A stretch of DNA of 64,000 nucleotides from a virus. The translations under genes were made by a program, and so were the position numbers. The DNA lies in IMG/VR virus record IMGVR_UViG_3300021962_000046, positions 1 through 64,000 of that record. One strand, written 5' to 3'. The notes under the pieces were generated by a model that did no database searches, was not told where the DNA came from, and was given only the letters and a program-made list of their open reading frames with translations. Positions 1 to 16,100 of the stretch are shown here, in pieces (positions within the stretch are counted from its first letter, which is position 1; every line of letters begins with the position of its first letter).

Positions 1-99
1 AACTACAACTGAAACCCCGACAACAACCACAACCAGTACGAGTACAACTACAACTGAAACCCCGACAACAACCACAACCAGTACGAGTACAACTACAAC
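1..99 (+). repeat. 45-bp tandem repeat encoding Thr-rich linker
   Basis: A 45-base unit starting AACTACAACTGAAACCCC is repeated perfectly from 1 to 90, with a partial third copy to 99. It encodes a 15-residue Thr/Ser/Pro unit in frame. The window begins inside it, so the copy number is a minimum. Confidence 0.9.
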
Positions 100-1273
100 A
101 CCAGCATTTTTTACAGTAGGTACTACAACAAACTTGGCATCTACTCCATCTAGCGGATCTTCTGGTATTGTTTCTTGGAGTATTAATTCACTAACTGATC
201 CATCAACCGCCTCATTATCATTAACAGCAAATTCAACAGGCTTGGCTAATTTTACAATTGATTCCACAGCAGTAAGCAATAATGCCGATGTAATTATGTC
301 AATACTTATAAATGGAAACCCTACTGCTTATTACGAAACAACAGGTGGAAAAACCTATGTTATATTCAATCAAGCATCATTGAATACTAGCGACACAATA
401 GAAATAACAATAGCAACAAATGGATCAAGCTTGAATGCAGGAGACATAACTGGAACCTTCTCATATTCGACTATAAGATCCTCTTTTGGTATACAAAATG
501 AAACATCTGATTCTAATTTGTTTGATGTTGCAAGAGATCAAGTCAACAATGGATGGAGTTTTTCTAACCAGCAAATAGCAGGCGGGGCAGTCAATCCCTT
601 CATAACATGGACAACTCTTGAAGAAGGATGGATTTATTTTGGCCCTAATGTTACTGCATCATTGAATTATCCAACACAGAAATTAACATATAATGTATCA
701 AGCTTGGTTTCAAATGATTTTCAGACATCCCCAAGTGATTTATACTATTCTTACATGTTTGTTGGAGATACAGCAACACTAACAGTAACAAATCCAAGTG
801 GTCAGTCACTTATAAATGCTGGAGAAATTTCTGGTTATATTGCTAGACAATATTCTTTAGAAGTAATAGGACTGATAGCGCAGGGTGCAATCAATAGTGT
901 AGTAGATACTGGTATAGGTGGATTTGCATTCTACAACTCAAATTTACTTACGAACGATGTGATGTCAATACAAATGGAAGCTGTTAATACATTGTCAACA
1001 ATAAATTTAATTATTGATTACAATGGAACTGCTCCAGCAAATACTAATTTAAGTGTTGTTGTAACAAGAATTAGAGGAGGAAGTAGTTCTACAATGTACA
1101 CTTATTCAGGAGATGTTAGTGTTACTCCTTTGCATACTAGCAATATATTTAATTCAAATCTCCCGCAAACTGGGGATCTTTATGATGTAAGCATTCAGGT
1201 TACCAATGGTAGCGTACCATATGATGAAACAAAAACAAATACAATAAAAGTATCTTTCGTAAACATCGGTTAA
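2..1273 (+). CDS. Tail-fibre/adhesin-like protein, 5' end outside window
   Basis: The reading frame is open from the first bases, so this is the C-terminal part of a longer protein, and the true start lies upstream. The first 36 codons are a Thr-rich linker (TTTETPTTTTTSTST repeated). About 380 residues follow, rich in Ser, Thr, Asn and beta-branched residues, with no cysteines and no catalytic motif. At least three beta-sandwich-like stretches can be made out, each containing a phrase like NAGEISGY or NAGDITGTF. This is the same architecture as the next genes on the strand, so a virion fibre or adhesin role is inferred from composition and context only. The gene ends 24 bases before the next start. 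Confidence is high for coding and moderate for role. Confidence 0.85.
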   Translation, partial: TTTETPTTTTTSTSTTTTETPTTTTTSTSTTTTPAFFTVGTTTNLASTPSSGSSGIVSWSINSLTDPSTASLSLTANSTGLANFTIDSTAVSNNADVIMSILINGNPTAYYETTGGKTYVIFNQASLNTSDTIEITIATNGSSLNAGDITGTFSYSTIRSSFGIQNETSDSNLFDVARDQVNNGWSFSNQQIAGGAVNPFITWTTLEEGWIYFGPNVTASLNYPTQKLTYNVSSLVSNDFQTSPSDLYYSYMFVGDTATLTVTNPSGQSLINAGEISGYIARQYSLEVIGLIAQGAINSVVDTGIGGFAFYNSNLLTNDVMSIQMEAVNTLSTINLIIDYNGTAPANTNLSVVVTRIRGGSSSTMYTYSGDVSVTPLHTSNIFNSNLPQTGDLYDVSIQVTNGSVPYDETKTNTIKVSFVNIG

Positions 1274-1297
1274 AATTTAAAGTGGAGAAAAATGTAA

Positions 1298-3562
<2,265 letters not shown>

Positions 3563-3563
3563 C

Positions 3564-4190
3564 ATGAGCGAAGTATCAACAAATAAAAAGTTTAACTTAG
3601 TACAATGGTATGCAAGTGGAGGTCTGCTTTTATGGAGCGGAAGTCCAGGATATGGGATATTACAAGATGGCACAACATATGCGTCTGGAAGACTGGAAAG
3701 AATTCAATGGTTTACCTCTAACGGTCAATCAAGAATATGGGCCTCTGGAGCAACAATCGCATTTTTCCAGAATTTTTCAGGTTACTTAGGTTATACATTT
3801 ACGATCAACACAAACAATATAACTTCTTCTGGTTTTCCTTTATACAACACAAATCTACCTGTTTTAGATGCACAACAGGTAAATGCACGAATAGACATAT
3901 TGCAATTCCAAGGCCCAACAACAAATATTCCACAAAATTTTAACGGAAAGGTTATAAAAGCTTGGAAGGCATCAAACAATGGAAACTCATTGCAGACATA
4001 TACATCTGGTGCTGCTCTTAATTTTTTTAATACATTCCAATCTGGAACAACTTATTTAATAGAAAGTGCATCGGGTAGTTTTCCTTACGCTTTTTATAAT
4101 TTAACACCTAATCAAAATTTACCAATACAGCAACCTGATGCTGCTTATGTAAATCAATCGTACACATATCAACTTTCATCAGAGGGATAA
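3564..4190 (+). CDS. Fibre-associated protein ending in half of an Ig-like domain
   Basis: The product is 208 residues. Residues 1-185 repeat the N-terminal module of the previous gene (KFNLVQWYASGG, DGTTYASGR, then WASG). The last 20 residues, PDAAYVNQSYTYQLSSEG, read like the first strands of a putative Ig domain of the He_PIG type (P-x-A-x-V-x-x-x-Y-x-Y-x-L). The rest of that domain is the start of the next gene, in the same frame, after TAA-GAA. The stop therefore cuts a domain. Its role is likely as a linker or assembly partner of the giant fibre protein, which is inference. Start ATG at 3564 follows the previous stop by one base, suggesting translational coupling. Confidence 0.8.
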   Translation: MSEVSTNKKFNLVQWYASGGLLLWSGSPGYGILQDGTTYASGRLERIQWFTSNGQSRIWASGATIAFFQNFSGYLGYTFTINTNNITSSGFPLYNTNLPVLDAQQVNARIDILQFQGPTTNIPQNFNGKVIKAWKASNNGNSLQTYTSGAALNFFNTFQSGTTYLIESASGSFPYAFYNLTPNQNLPIQQPDAAYVNQSYTYQLSSEG

Positions 4191-4193
4191 GAA

Positions 4194-7100
4194 ATGGCAG
4201 TTACTGACTACACATGGAACATTCCAGTAGGCAAGCCAACATGGCTAAATATAGACCCAACAAATGGCTTGTTGACTGGCACACCATCTTCTTCAGATAC
4301 TGGATTTTATTATTTTACAGTAACGGCAACAAACAGGCAAACAGGACAAGTTCTTACTAGGGAATTATCTGTAGGTGTTTCTCAACCTGTATATCCATAC
4401 AATTTAGGTCTTTTATTAAACTGGTATGACAATACCTCCCTATCTAAGTTGGCATCTGGCGATCCTGTATCTTTGTGGGTTGACAAAGGATTAAGACCAA
4501 CAAATTTAGGTCAAACAAACATTTCACAAAGACCAGCAGCATTCATAATTCCAAATGGTGGAAAAGCAGTACAGTTTGAATCTGTAAATATGGAAAATTT
4601 GATTGGCTTAAACACAGTCAATCAAACAATATATCAAAAATGTACAGTTGCATTCTGGTATAATACTTCTTCAACAAGTTCATCCAATCTTTTTGGCCTA
4701 AACAATCAAGATTTAGTCTTACAGGACAGCTTTGGAACATTCCAAAAAGAAAACAATTCTGTGGTTTTTGACAGATACAAGACAAATGGAAACATTCAAA
4801 TAGCAAGTGTTTCAACAACACCCGCTTCTAACTCTTGGCAATTCTTGTCAGCTGTAATAAGTAAAAATTTGAATGGGAATTATGATGTAAGCATTTATGC
4901 TTATGACAAACTAACAAGCACAATGAATTTGATAGGACAAAATCCCAATTCATTTACTTTGGCAGCAAATTCAAATGTGACAGAACTTGTTTATAGACAA
5001 GCAGTCACTATGGGTGCTGCATATAATGGCAACCAAGATGTTGTTGGTTTTTTTGATGGTTATATTTCATCTTCATTTATATATGGAAGTGAATTATCCC
5101 AGTCACAACTTTTGACATTAGCTCAAAATTCAGATCCAACACAACCAGTTTCCACAACAACATCTACAACACCAGTTCCAGCATACTTTTATGTATTAAA
5201 TTCAGTAGAACCAGTTCCAACAACGACTCCAGCACCACCTCCATTCAATCCAAACTCATTAGGCAATCTAGTCAACTGGTATGATGCCAACGATCTTTCG
5301 GTGTATCAAGATGGTGCATCTGTATCTGTGTGGAACGACAAGGCGACTGCCTTGCCACCCGGAACACAAACACAAAACAGGCTAAACTTAACATTAAGCA
5401 CAAGTTCTTATGCTGGGAATGTTCCACCAGTAAAAAGAACTGATGGTAAACCATATTTGGATTTTACAGCCAATAACACAGGCTTCCTAGTATCAAATGC
5501 ATCTTACAATGTAACAAATTTCACATATAAAACATATGCTGCATGGATTTGGATTGATTCTCCTGAAGAAGGAACTTCTTCCAGTTTCAGAAATGCATTC
5601 GGATATGTAAACACAGATGGTTCTAAGACAAATTTCTGCTCATTAGGATTACAGCCTACAAATAACGCAAGACCGGGTTTTTTAAAATATAATGCCAATT
5701 CAACAAGTGTTGCGCCATTCTTCCAAGGTTCAACATCGGTAGGCCCACAAGGAACATGGTGTTTTGTAGCAATAACACTAGATGATTCAAATCTTTCAAA
5801 CAGACTGCCAACAATTTATTATGATATTAATGGAATAGTACAACAGAGAAGATTTGATACACTTTTTGTAGTCGATTCAACTCCAACAAATTGTTCGGTT
5901 GGTATCGGTGGTAGTTTAATTTCAAACGGTTCAGGTGGATTCAATTTCTTAAAGTGGGCTGGAAAAATATCTTCTTGCTTCTTCTATGCATCTCAAACAC
6001 AATCACAAGGAATGTTATCTCTTTCACAACTTCAAGAATTAAGAGACAGAACATATCCCGGCATAAATGATCCAAAAGTACCAACACCAGCACCGTTTAA
6101 TCCTGCAACATTAGGAACATTAACTACATGGCTTGACCAAAATTATTTGTTTGGATGCTACCCAGGCTATAAAGTTTTGCAGCTTCAAAACAAAGGAAGT
6201 CTTGGTGGTTACGCATATTCTTATGATTATTATAATCCAAGCAATCCATATGGAACATCTGCGCTAACTGTCGATCAACAAGATTATTATCCAGCTTTGT
6301 CATTCAATGGCACAAGTGATGGTTACACATTTAATCAAACACAAAGCATAAGTCAATCACAAGCATATACTGTTGCTGGTTGGGTATTTACCCCACCTGT
6401 TTCAACAACCACATCTACTACTTCAACTACATCTACAACTTCTTCCACTTCTTCCACTTCTTCCACTTCTTCCACTTCTTCCACTTCATCTACAACGCCA
6501 CAACCACTTAACAGAAGTTTCTTTGGTTCTTATTCAAGCATAAATGAAATACCATATGGAATTGGTCTAAACAAACAAACAGCAATATCAGAAACATACT
6601 ATCAAACTGGAAATCCACAAACAATATCCAGTAATACACCAATAAACACAGCTTATGGAACATGGTCATTTGTTGCAATAACAAGACAAAATGGAACTGG
6701 GTCTTCAACAGTATTATATGAAGACATAAGTGGAATTGTCAGCCAAGTAGGATCTGCTGTAATAAGCCAAACATCAGCCAATTACACAAATGTCAAAAAC
6801 TGGATCGGCAAATATTCTCCACAAAACTTAGGTGCCAAATATTTTAACGGTTATGTTGGTTCACAATTTGTCTATTCTCAAGCCTTGAATATTGGACAGC
6901 TTCAAATACTAAGAGATTCGACAAACCCAGGCGGTCCTCCAAATGAAGGTCAATTTAGTATTGATTGGGTAGCAACGGCAGGACAAACAAAAACAATACA
7001 AACATCAACAGGCTTGTTGACATCTATAAATTGGGGAGATGGAACAACAACATTTACTGATGGAATAACAACATCTTTTACACACACATACATTAATGCT

Positions 7101-10100
7101 GGAACATATACTGTTAATTTGAATTGTTCTTCAATTGTTGCGCCAAATACAAGCTTAACAATATCTAATCAAAATGTAATCAGAGTAAATACAACTAAAA
7201 TTCCTTCAGTAATAAAAGAACTTGATTTGTCACAAAACAATATCACATCTGTTTCTTTCTATGGAACTAGCATAAACAAAATAAAACTTGGAACTAATCC
7301 ACTAACATCACTAAACACAAGCATTCTTCCAAATATAACATTATTGGATTTGAGCAATTGTAATTTGATAACATCCTTAGATCTTACACAAAACACAGAA
7401 CTTTTAACTCTGAACTTAAATGGATGTACTCTTCTTGATAACATAACAAACTATCAAACTCTTACAAATCTTACATTCCTTGATATATCTGGGACACAAT
7501 TAAATTATAACAATTTAACATATTTCACAAACTTGCAAATATTTTATGGACAAAACGCAAAGATTTCAGGCGATTTTGTTGCAAACAACATGTCAAGTTT
7601 GACAACAATAAACATTGCAAACACAATTCCAACAACCACGACAACTCCACAACCAACAACAAGCACAACAACATCAACAAGCTCAACTTCAACAACAATA
7701 CCACCATTTTTCACAACGAACTGTAGGATTCTACTTGATGGAACAACATATTCTGGCTCTGGTACTACTTGGAATAGCTCGGTTGGTTCTCTAACGGGAA
7801 CACTAGTAAACAGCCCAACATATGATTCAACTCAAAAAGGATTCATACTCAATGGTGTTAATCAGTATATAAATTTAGGAAATGATTCAAGTATTGGGTT
7901 TTCAGGAAACAATCCATTCACAATACAAGCCTTCATAAAAGTAACACAAACAGGAATTGGAAATCAAGCAATAATAAGCAGATGGAACGAAAATGTTGGT
8001 GGAAGTTACCTGTTATACAAGAACACATTTGAAGATTTAAAAGCCAACAGAAATCCTGATTATACTGCACAAAGTCCATATAGCATTCCATTCAATGAAC
8101 AAATTCTTGTAACTATGGTTTACGATGGCAACCTAACAAGAATATACATCGATGATAATTCTGGCGTACCAATAACAGATATTTCAAGTACTGCATTTGC
8201 AGGAAACACATTGGTTGGTTCTTATTTGGTTAATTCAGTAATGTCTGGATTTTTCCAAGGCGAAATATATTCTGTTGCAGTTTATGGACAACCTTTAACA
8301 ATAGATCAAATTAGACAGAATTACAGGGCATGTATTGCAAGATATCAGATACCTCCAGAACCAACAACTACAACATCTACAACAAGCACATCAACAAGTT
8401 CTACAAGCTCTACCACAAGTTCAACGACAAGTTCTACAACCCCAATACCAGTTGGAATTACCAGCATAAATGTGTCTGGTAGTACAGCATTGACAACAAT
8501 AGACTTAACATCAAACAGCATATCATTGTTTGATGGAACAGGCCTTGTAAATCTTTCATCTTTAAATGTTTCTTACAACCCAAGCTTCTCACAGTCTGGT
8601 CTTGTTACATATAACTATCCATCATTGTTGACACTAAATGGAACAGGATGTAATTTCACAACCTTTGATGCTAGAACAACAACTGGTAATTTGTCTTATT
8701 TAAGAACACTTATATTAGATAGAAATTATTCTTTAACGACAATACTTGCAGACAACAATCCGAACTTATTGTCTATTTCTGCTAGTTATTGCGACCTTAG
8801 CAACCTTGATATTTCAAATTCAAGCAGTCTGGTTGTCAATAACCTCACAACAGTTGTAGCCAATTATAATCCGAATTTATCTTCGATAAATCTTACCAAT
8901 GTATTCAAACTTCAAAATCTAAGCCTTGTTGGTTGTAATTTGAATACATCTGAAATTTCAAATATAGTTGTGAAAATATACAATGGTGTTCAACTTTATG
9001 GCACAAGAAATGGCATATTAAGTGTTAACAATCAACTTGAATGGGCACCACCAGATCAAGGAACATTGACAACAATAAACATATTGAAATCAAATTATTC
9101 TTGGTCTGTCATAACAGATGAATATGCGCCATTTTTCATATGGAAATCTGTTGCTGCTGGCGAAACAAAAGGATTTACAATACAAGGCAAGATCAGCAAT
9201 ATTCGCTGGGGTGATGGCACAACATCTGCCGGTCCTTTCAAGGATCAAACAATAACACACACATATACTTCGGCAATAAACAATGCTGTCGTTCTATTTA
9301 ATATTGATTATCCTGTTGTTCCAGATGATCCAACAAACAGATTGACAGAATTCCTTGCAACAGTTGAAAACAACGGCGTGGGAATAAGCGATATAAACAA
9401 TCTTCAAAACTATGTTCAGACAATACAATTAGATAATTCTTACATAACAAAATGGGACAAGACAATTGAAAGCTTGCAGATTTTGATTTTAAGAAATTAC
9501 AAGGGATATTTGACCAATGTAGAAGCTTTGAATCATACATTCCTAACAACATTGGAGCTTTCTGCATCAGACACAGCTGTAGGTTCAGCATTAACAAATG
9601 TAAACATAACCAACTTGAATTCATTGATTGTGTTGAATGTTCAAAATGCATCGGGCTTGGCTGGAACTGGATCTGGAACCAGTCCTTTTTCAAAGATAAC
9701 AGGCTTTGCTGACAACACATCAATAATAAACTTGAACATAAACAATACTGGAATTCAGGTAAATGATTTAAGAACCATAAACAAAGCTAATTTAGTTAAT
9801 TATTATGCACAAGGAAACAATTGTTCTGGCGAATTCAATGCCACAAACACAATTGTTGAGGTTGTTGATATTTCAAACAATAACTTTACTTCTGCTATTT
9901 TCGATGGTTGTGTAAACATATTCGAAGTTTATTTAATAAACAACGCATTAAACAGAACAGAAATAGATAATGTTTTAACCACAATAAGAAATTTGGCGAC
10001 AACAAATTCTATTTATGAAGGATTTATAGATTTAAGAAGCCAAGCAAACAATCAAACGCACGGCTATACAAGCACATTCGGATATATTCAAGATTTAGGA

Positions 10101-13100
10101 TACAGATTAGAATGGGGAGTTCTTATTGATTATGATCCTGACTGGGTCATTACTATTACTCATTCAAAAAATTCCAACTCAGCAATATTTGCTGCTAATT
10201 CTATTAGTTGGTTTACACAGCAAGTTGGCATACCTCTTGTTTTTGAAGGTTCTTTTGAAGGACAACTCAACGATTTAGCTTTTATTGGTACTGGGCCTTA
10301 TGTAACAAAATTCTATCCCGGTTCTTCTCTTACAGATTTAGGATATGATTCAACATTAGAATCAATTATAATTAACAATTTTAATCTGTTTGAAATAGAA
10401 GGACTTCCTTCAACAGTAACAAGTTTAAACCTAAACAACAATTTAATTGAAAATATAAACTTGGAAGAATGTACTAATCTTCAAGATTTATCCATTAATG
10501 TCAATCAAATTCAAAATATAGATTTGTCAGCAAACACATCATTGACATCTCTTCAAATAGCTGAAAACAATTTGTTAAATCTTGACATCGCTGCGAATAC
10601 TCTTCTTACAAGTATAAATTGTTCTTACAATACAAACTTAATCACATTGAATGGATTTGTATTTAACAGAATGATTTACATAGATTTTAGTGGAACAAAA
10701 CTAACTTCTTATATTCCAATAGATTGTACTGGAGCAACCGATCTGACCTATTTGGGTGCAAGAGAAATCAACATTTCCAGCACTCTTAATTTTTCTGGTT
10801 TACAAAACCTTGTCGCTGTTGATGTAACATACAACATGCTTGGCGATATTTATTTTGAAGATTGTTCAAGTATAAAATACATACTGGCATCTTATAATAG
10901 CTTAAGCATAGTATCCATTAATTCAATATTGGCACAAGCTGTCATAAACGAGCAAACCAACAACATAACTTTTGGAATTATAAATTTACAAAACCAAAAT
11001 CCATTGTCTTATCCAACAGGACAAGGAATTGTAGATAAGCAAATTCTTGTGTCTTCACCATTCAACTGGACAGTAAATACAGATTCTGCTCCTGTGGCAC
11101 CCACAACATCAACCACAACAACATCTTCAACAACATCAACTACAATAGCTCCATCTATTGCTGTATTAACGAATTTTGGCAAAAATGCACCACTAACAAA
11201 TCAATATGCAATAACACCAGGAAGCACAACTGTTTTTTCAATTGATTATGATAATAGTGGTTGTACTGTTGGATATTTTAATTTTATCCAATTTATCATG
11301 TATGCAGGAACACTTCCTTCTGGATCTGATCCTTACGGGACATATCTTCAATTTTCATTTGATGGAGGCGTAACCTATCAAACAATTTATGGTCTTGCAA
11401 ATACCTCTCCCGGTCCTTGGATATCAACTACTGCCACAGTAACATTTAATCTTAGTGGAATAAAAGTTCCTGTTGGTCAGAGAAGCATTTACATGAAATG
11501 GGCCGATGGCCCAACAGGAAGCAGAACTGTCTATTTAAATTGTACATCGACATTATTCCAGTACTCAGCACAAGCTTCATGGGCAGAAACAGGATATTTA
11601 AATCTACCTTCTACACCAATTTACCAGCTTGTGGCACAAAGCACAACATTTACAAGACCAACAACAACTACTACAACTCCAGCCCCAACAACAACAACAA
11701 GCACAACATTTGCTCCTACAGGAACTGTAGTTACATATGATTCACTTGCAGCCCAGCCCGGAAACGGAAGTAACATTCCAACATTTAATACTGATGCATA
11801 TCCTTCTTACCCTTACCTACTTGATATTAAATTAAACCCTGGCATTTATTCTTCTGCGAACATGCGTGTAAGGATATCTTTTAAAGCATGGATTACAGCA
11901 TATATTGGACAATTTGCAGGACAAATTAAACTTAATTTTAGTACAGACAATGTTAATTTCACATATATAGAAAGTAGTGGATACCCAGCGTGGTGGGCTG
12001 ATGAAGATGTATATACTGGCTCATGGTATTTTACACCAAATTTCCAACCAACTGTATATCAAGATTTTGTTATTTATTTCAAACAATCACTTGAAAATAC
12101 CAATAGATACCTTCTAGTTAATGTTTACTCAGTAGGAAATATATGGTGGACACAGAAAAATAATAGTTGGGATCGTCAATGGGTTATGAAGCTGGAAAAT
12201 GATGCAGCCACGGTACAACCAAGAGCAACAACAACATCAACAACGACCACCACATCAACCACAACAACTTCTACTACAACAACACCTATTCCAAGCCTAA
12301 TCGTTTTGAATAGCTCAAATTATGCAAATGCAGGATCAACAACGATATCCAATGAAAATTATGTATTTGGAATATCTTATATAACAAATTATACTTGGTA
12401 CAACACACCATTAAACTACATTGAAATATTACTTACAAACGAATCTGGAACTGCTATTCAAGAATTGCAGCTTGATATTGGAAATTCTATTGAAGGTCCA
12501 TTCACAAGAGTTTCAGGAATTCCAACAACATTCTGGGATGATAACACAACTGCTTTTGTAAGATTTGATTTAAGTTTTATAAGAGCGTCAGGAAAAGAAC
12601 TGGTTGTTGATAACATTTACTTCAAACCAGTTTCTGGCCAACCTTTGTTTGCTTTGAACTATACTACAGTTGCAAATGCAGCAACAAATATTTGGCTAGA
12701 CTCTGGGACATTTAATTTACCAAATACATTATCAGCAATATACAAATTAGTATCTACATACCCTTACATACCACAAAATCCAATACAGGTATTAAGACCA
12801 AATCCTAATTTTACTCCAACAAGTATTGATGGGAAAGGCGTTATATTTAATGCCAATGGAACAGCAAATGGTCCGATTAGTAATATAATCCTTCTTTTAA
12901 GAAACATAACTCCAAATGAAACATTCTATTCAGTAACGATAGAAATGAGTACAGATGGCGTAAACTATCTGCCATTTTTAGGACTACCAACCACACTTTG
13001 GACATATTTATCTTATGCTTATGTTTCTTTCGACATAAGAAAGCTAGGAATAATTCCTAATGGTTACGAAAACACAACAATATATTTCAGATATTCCAAC

Positions 13101-16100
13101 ACAACTCAGCTAATAGCAATTTCACAAGCTGATCCAACACTTGGAAGTTCATACTTGTGGACAGATGTTGGCACAGTTAATAGTAGTGGAAAGCTTTCTT
13201 ACATAATAGAAACAAGCTATGCAAACATTTACACATATCCATACTATTCCGATAATTCATCAACTCCTACTGTTTGGTTATTAGATGCAAGCAATATTGT
13301 TAGTTACTCAGGTTCTGGAAACACATGGTACAATCTTGCGCCAAACGATGGAACAAACACTTCTGTAACATTGCAAAATTCACCACAATATTTTGTTTCA
13401 GAAAAGTGTTTCAATCTAAATGGAACAAATCAATCTTTTGTTTTCCCATCTCAGAACTTCATTATAGGTGCAAGACAACCATACACAGCACAAGTATTGT
13501 TCTCTTTAAATTCCTATCCTGCTTCTGGTCAATCATTTACGATATTTACAAATGAAAATATCAATTCAAGCCCAGCGGGTCAATTCCGCATATGGATAGA
13601 CAGTTCAAGACAAATTAAAGGAAATAGAGATACAGCATATCCTTGGTTACTAACAAATACACCAGCCATTTCTTTAAACACACCATATCTTGCAACATTT
13701 GTGTATGATGGAACATTCATGCAGCTTTATGTGAATGATTATCCAGTTGGATCTCAGGCAAGATCTGATACAAATAGTTATTCAGGATCATTTACTCCTG
13801 TTATAGGTGCAAGATATCAAGGAAGTTCTTTGGTAGAAAACCTAAATGGAAAGATTTACCAAGCTGCCTTCTATAGAAGAGCCTTGTCTCAGTCAGACAT
13901 AGTTCAATCATGGAAAGTTGTCACACAAAACTTCAATATTTTGCCAACCACAACTACAACCACATCCACAACTACAACACCAGTACCATATGCACAATAT
14001 GTTTTAGATAATAGTATTGTTATAGCAGATGGTGTTGCTACAAATAACACAAATGCGGAAATTTCTTCTGCACAAACAAGTGCTTATGGAATACAATACA
14101 GCAATTATGGATGTGTTGTAGGTTCTTTAAGAACATTGTCATTGTACATAAATCAACCAAATTCTAATCCATATAATTGGCCAGATGGATATTACACAAA
14201 TGTTACATTACAGTTTTCAACGAATGGAATAAATTATACTCCAATTACTGGCAGAACAGAAAATGGTCAGGAGCTATTTGGTGTTCAAAAAGTAACTTTT
14301 GATTTATCTTCATTGTCTTACAGTTCACCAAATGGGACTATTTATTTCAAATATTACAATGAGACAAGAACACTTTATTGGGTGACCACAAACATAGGAA
14401 TTGATGCAAGTTTGGTTTGGGGTGAAGCTGGTCAGGTATTAACTCCATCTGGATACAAGGGAATTTATCAATTAAGTGCAAACAGCACCGATTTTGATAG
14501 ACCAAAAGAACCAACTACAACCACAACAACAACTACTACAACAACTACACTTCCCCCCGGAAACTATATTGTTCTAGACAATCTATGGAAAACTCAAGGA
14601 AATGCCAACGCATATCCTTTGAATCCAGATGGAACTGCTGTTGAATTGAGAATTAATCCTAACGACTACTCATCTGGTGATGTGGACATGCAAATTACAC
14701 TTAATATGTTTGTTAATGGAACATGCAATCCATCTGGAAATATTGTTCTTGAGTTCAGTTTTGACAATGTAAACTGGATACCAGTTGAAGGAACCACATA
14801 TTCTGGTATTTGGAATGGACCAAGCGACATAAAAGCTGTAACTTTTGACATTTCAACTTCTTATGTAATACCAAGAAATGCAACAAATCCAATTTATGTC
14901 CGTGCGCCAATTAATACATATACAGGGTCTTGCATACCTTATGTTATGTTTAATAATGAAGCTTCTGGAACCACACAATATTGGGATCAAAGCAAATACA
15001 ATGAAGGCTACATGCTAACTAAAATAGTTGCTGATGCATCTATGATACAACCAGTAGCTCAAGCAACCAATGATGCACCTCCAGCACTATCTTTTTCAAA
15101 TGCAACAACAACACCATACCCATCTTTGGTTTTGAATAGCACACAAGCCACATCAAATGGAACATTGCCTCTAACAGCAACTTCCAACAAATACACAATA
15201 ACATATTCAGTTCCATTCTCATATTATGGAACCAATTTAAACAAGCTAAAAATACTTCTCAGAAACAATATGTCTTCTGTAAAGAATTCAACAAATATGT
15301 ATTTTAGCACAGATAATACAAATTACATACTTGTAACTGGAATTCCTCAGTCAACATGGCTCTCTGGAACTTCTGTTCTTGTTGAATTTGATTTGAGCAA
15401 CCTTGTAGTATTACAACAAGCAACAAATAACATTTATTTTTATCCAGCATCTACTGATTTGAATACTGCTGTTGATTATTCAAACGGATCAGGAAAAGCC
15501 ACATTAATATTCACAGATTTGCAACCAACAATCCCAGGAACAAACATAAGTTTTATTTATAACTTAACAGCTGGACAACCAATAAATACGACCAAAATTT
15601 TAACATTAAACAATACTAAATATAGTAATACAGGACAAATAGGATACATACAATTGGACACTCCAAAAACAATAACATTTACCTCAACAAGCTCCACAGG
15701 TGCAATATCCAATCTGGTATTAACACTCCAGAATAATTCCAATCGTAATTTGTATGGTGTTGGGTTGGACTTTAGCACAAATAATGGCGCATCATATTCA
15801 ACATTAATAGGCTATCCAGAAGCAACATGGAAGAATGGAGAAGTAAAAGACATAATATTTGATATTTCTTCTCTGAATATAGTGCCAACAGATGGAATAC
15901 AAAAATCAATTATTGTAAGAAACAATACAACATATCAATCAAACACAGACATTTCATGGAAACTATCAAGCACAGGAAATGCATCATATATTTGGACAGA
16001 TAATTCAGTATCATATACAGTTCCGGGTGGTACTGGATATGCCTTGTATTCGATTTCTACATCAAATATTTCGTCACCTCCTGTTGTAAACAATGGGAAA

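Noticed and set aside
1-99. Direct repeats resembling a short CRISPR array
   Set aside because: The repeats are contiguous without spacers and keep the reading frame of a Thr-rich linker.
4188-4190. In-frame TAA as evidence for a recoded stop
   Set aside because: TAA, TAG and TGA all end other genes here at sensible places, so genome-wide recoding is unlikely; local readthrough remains open.
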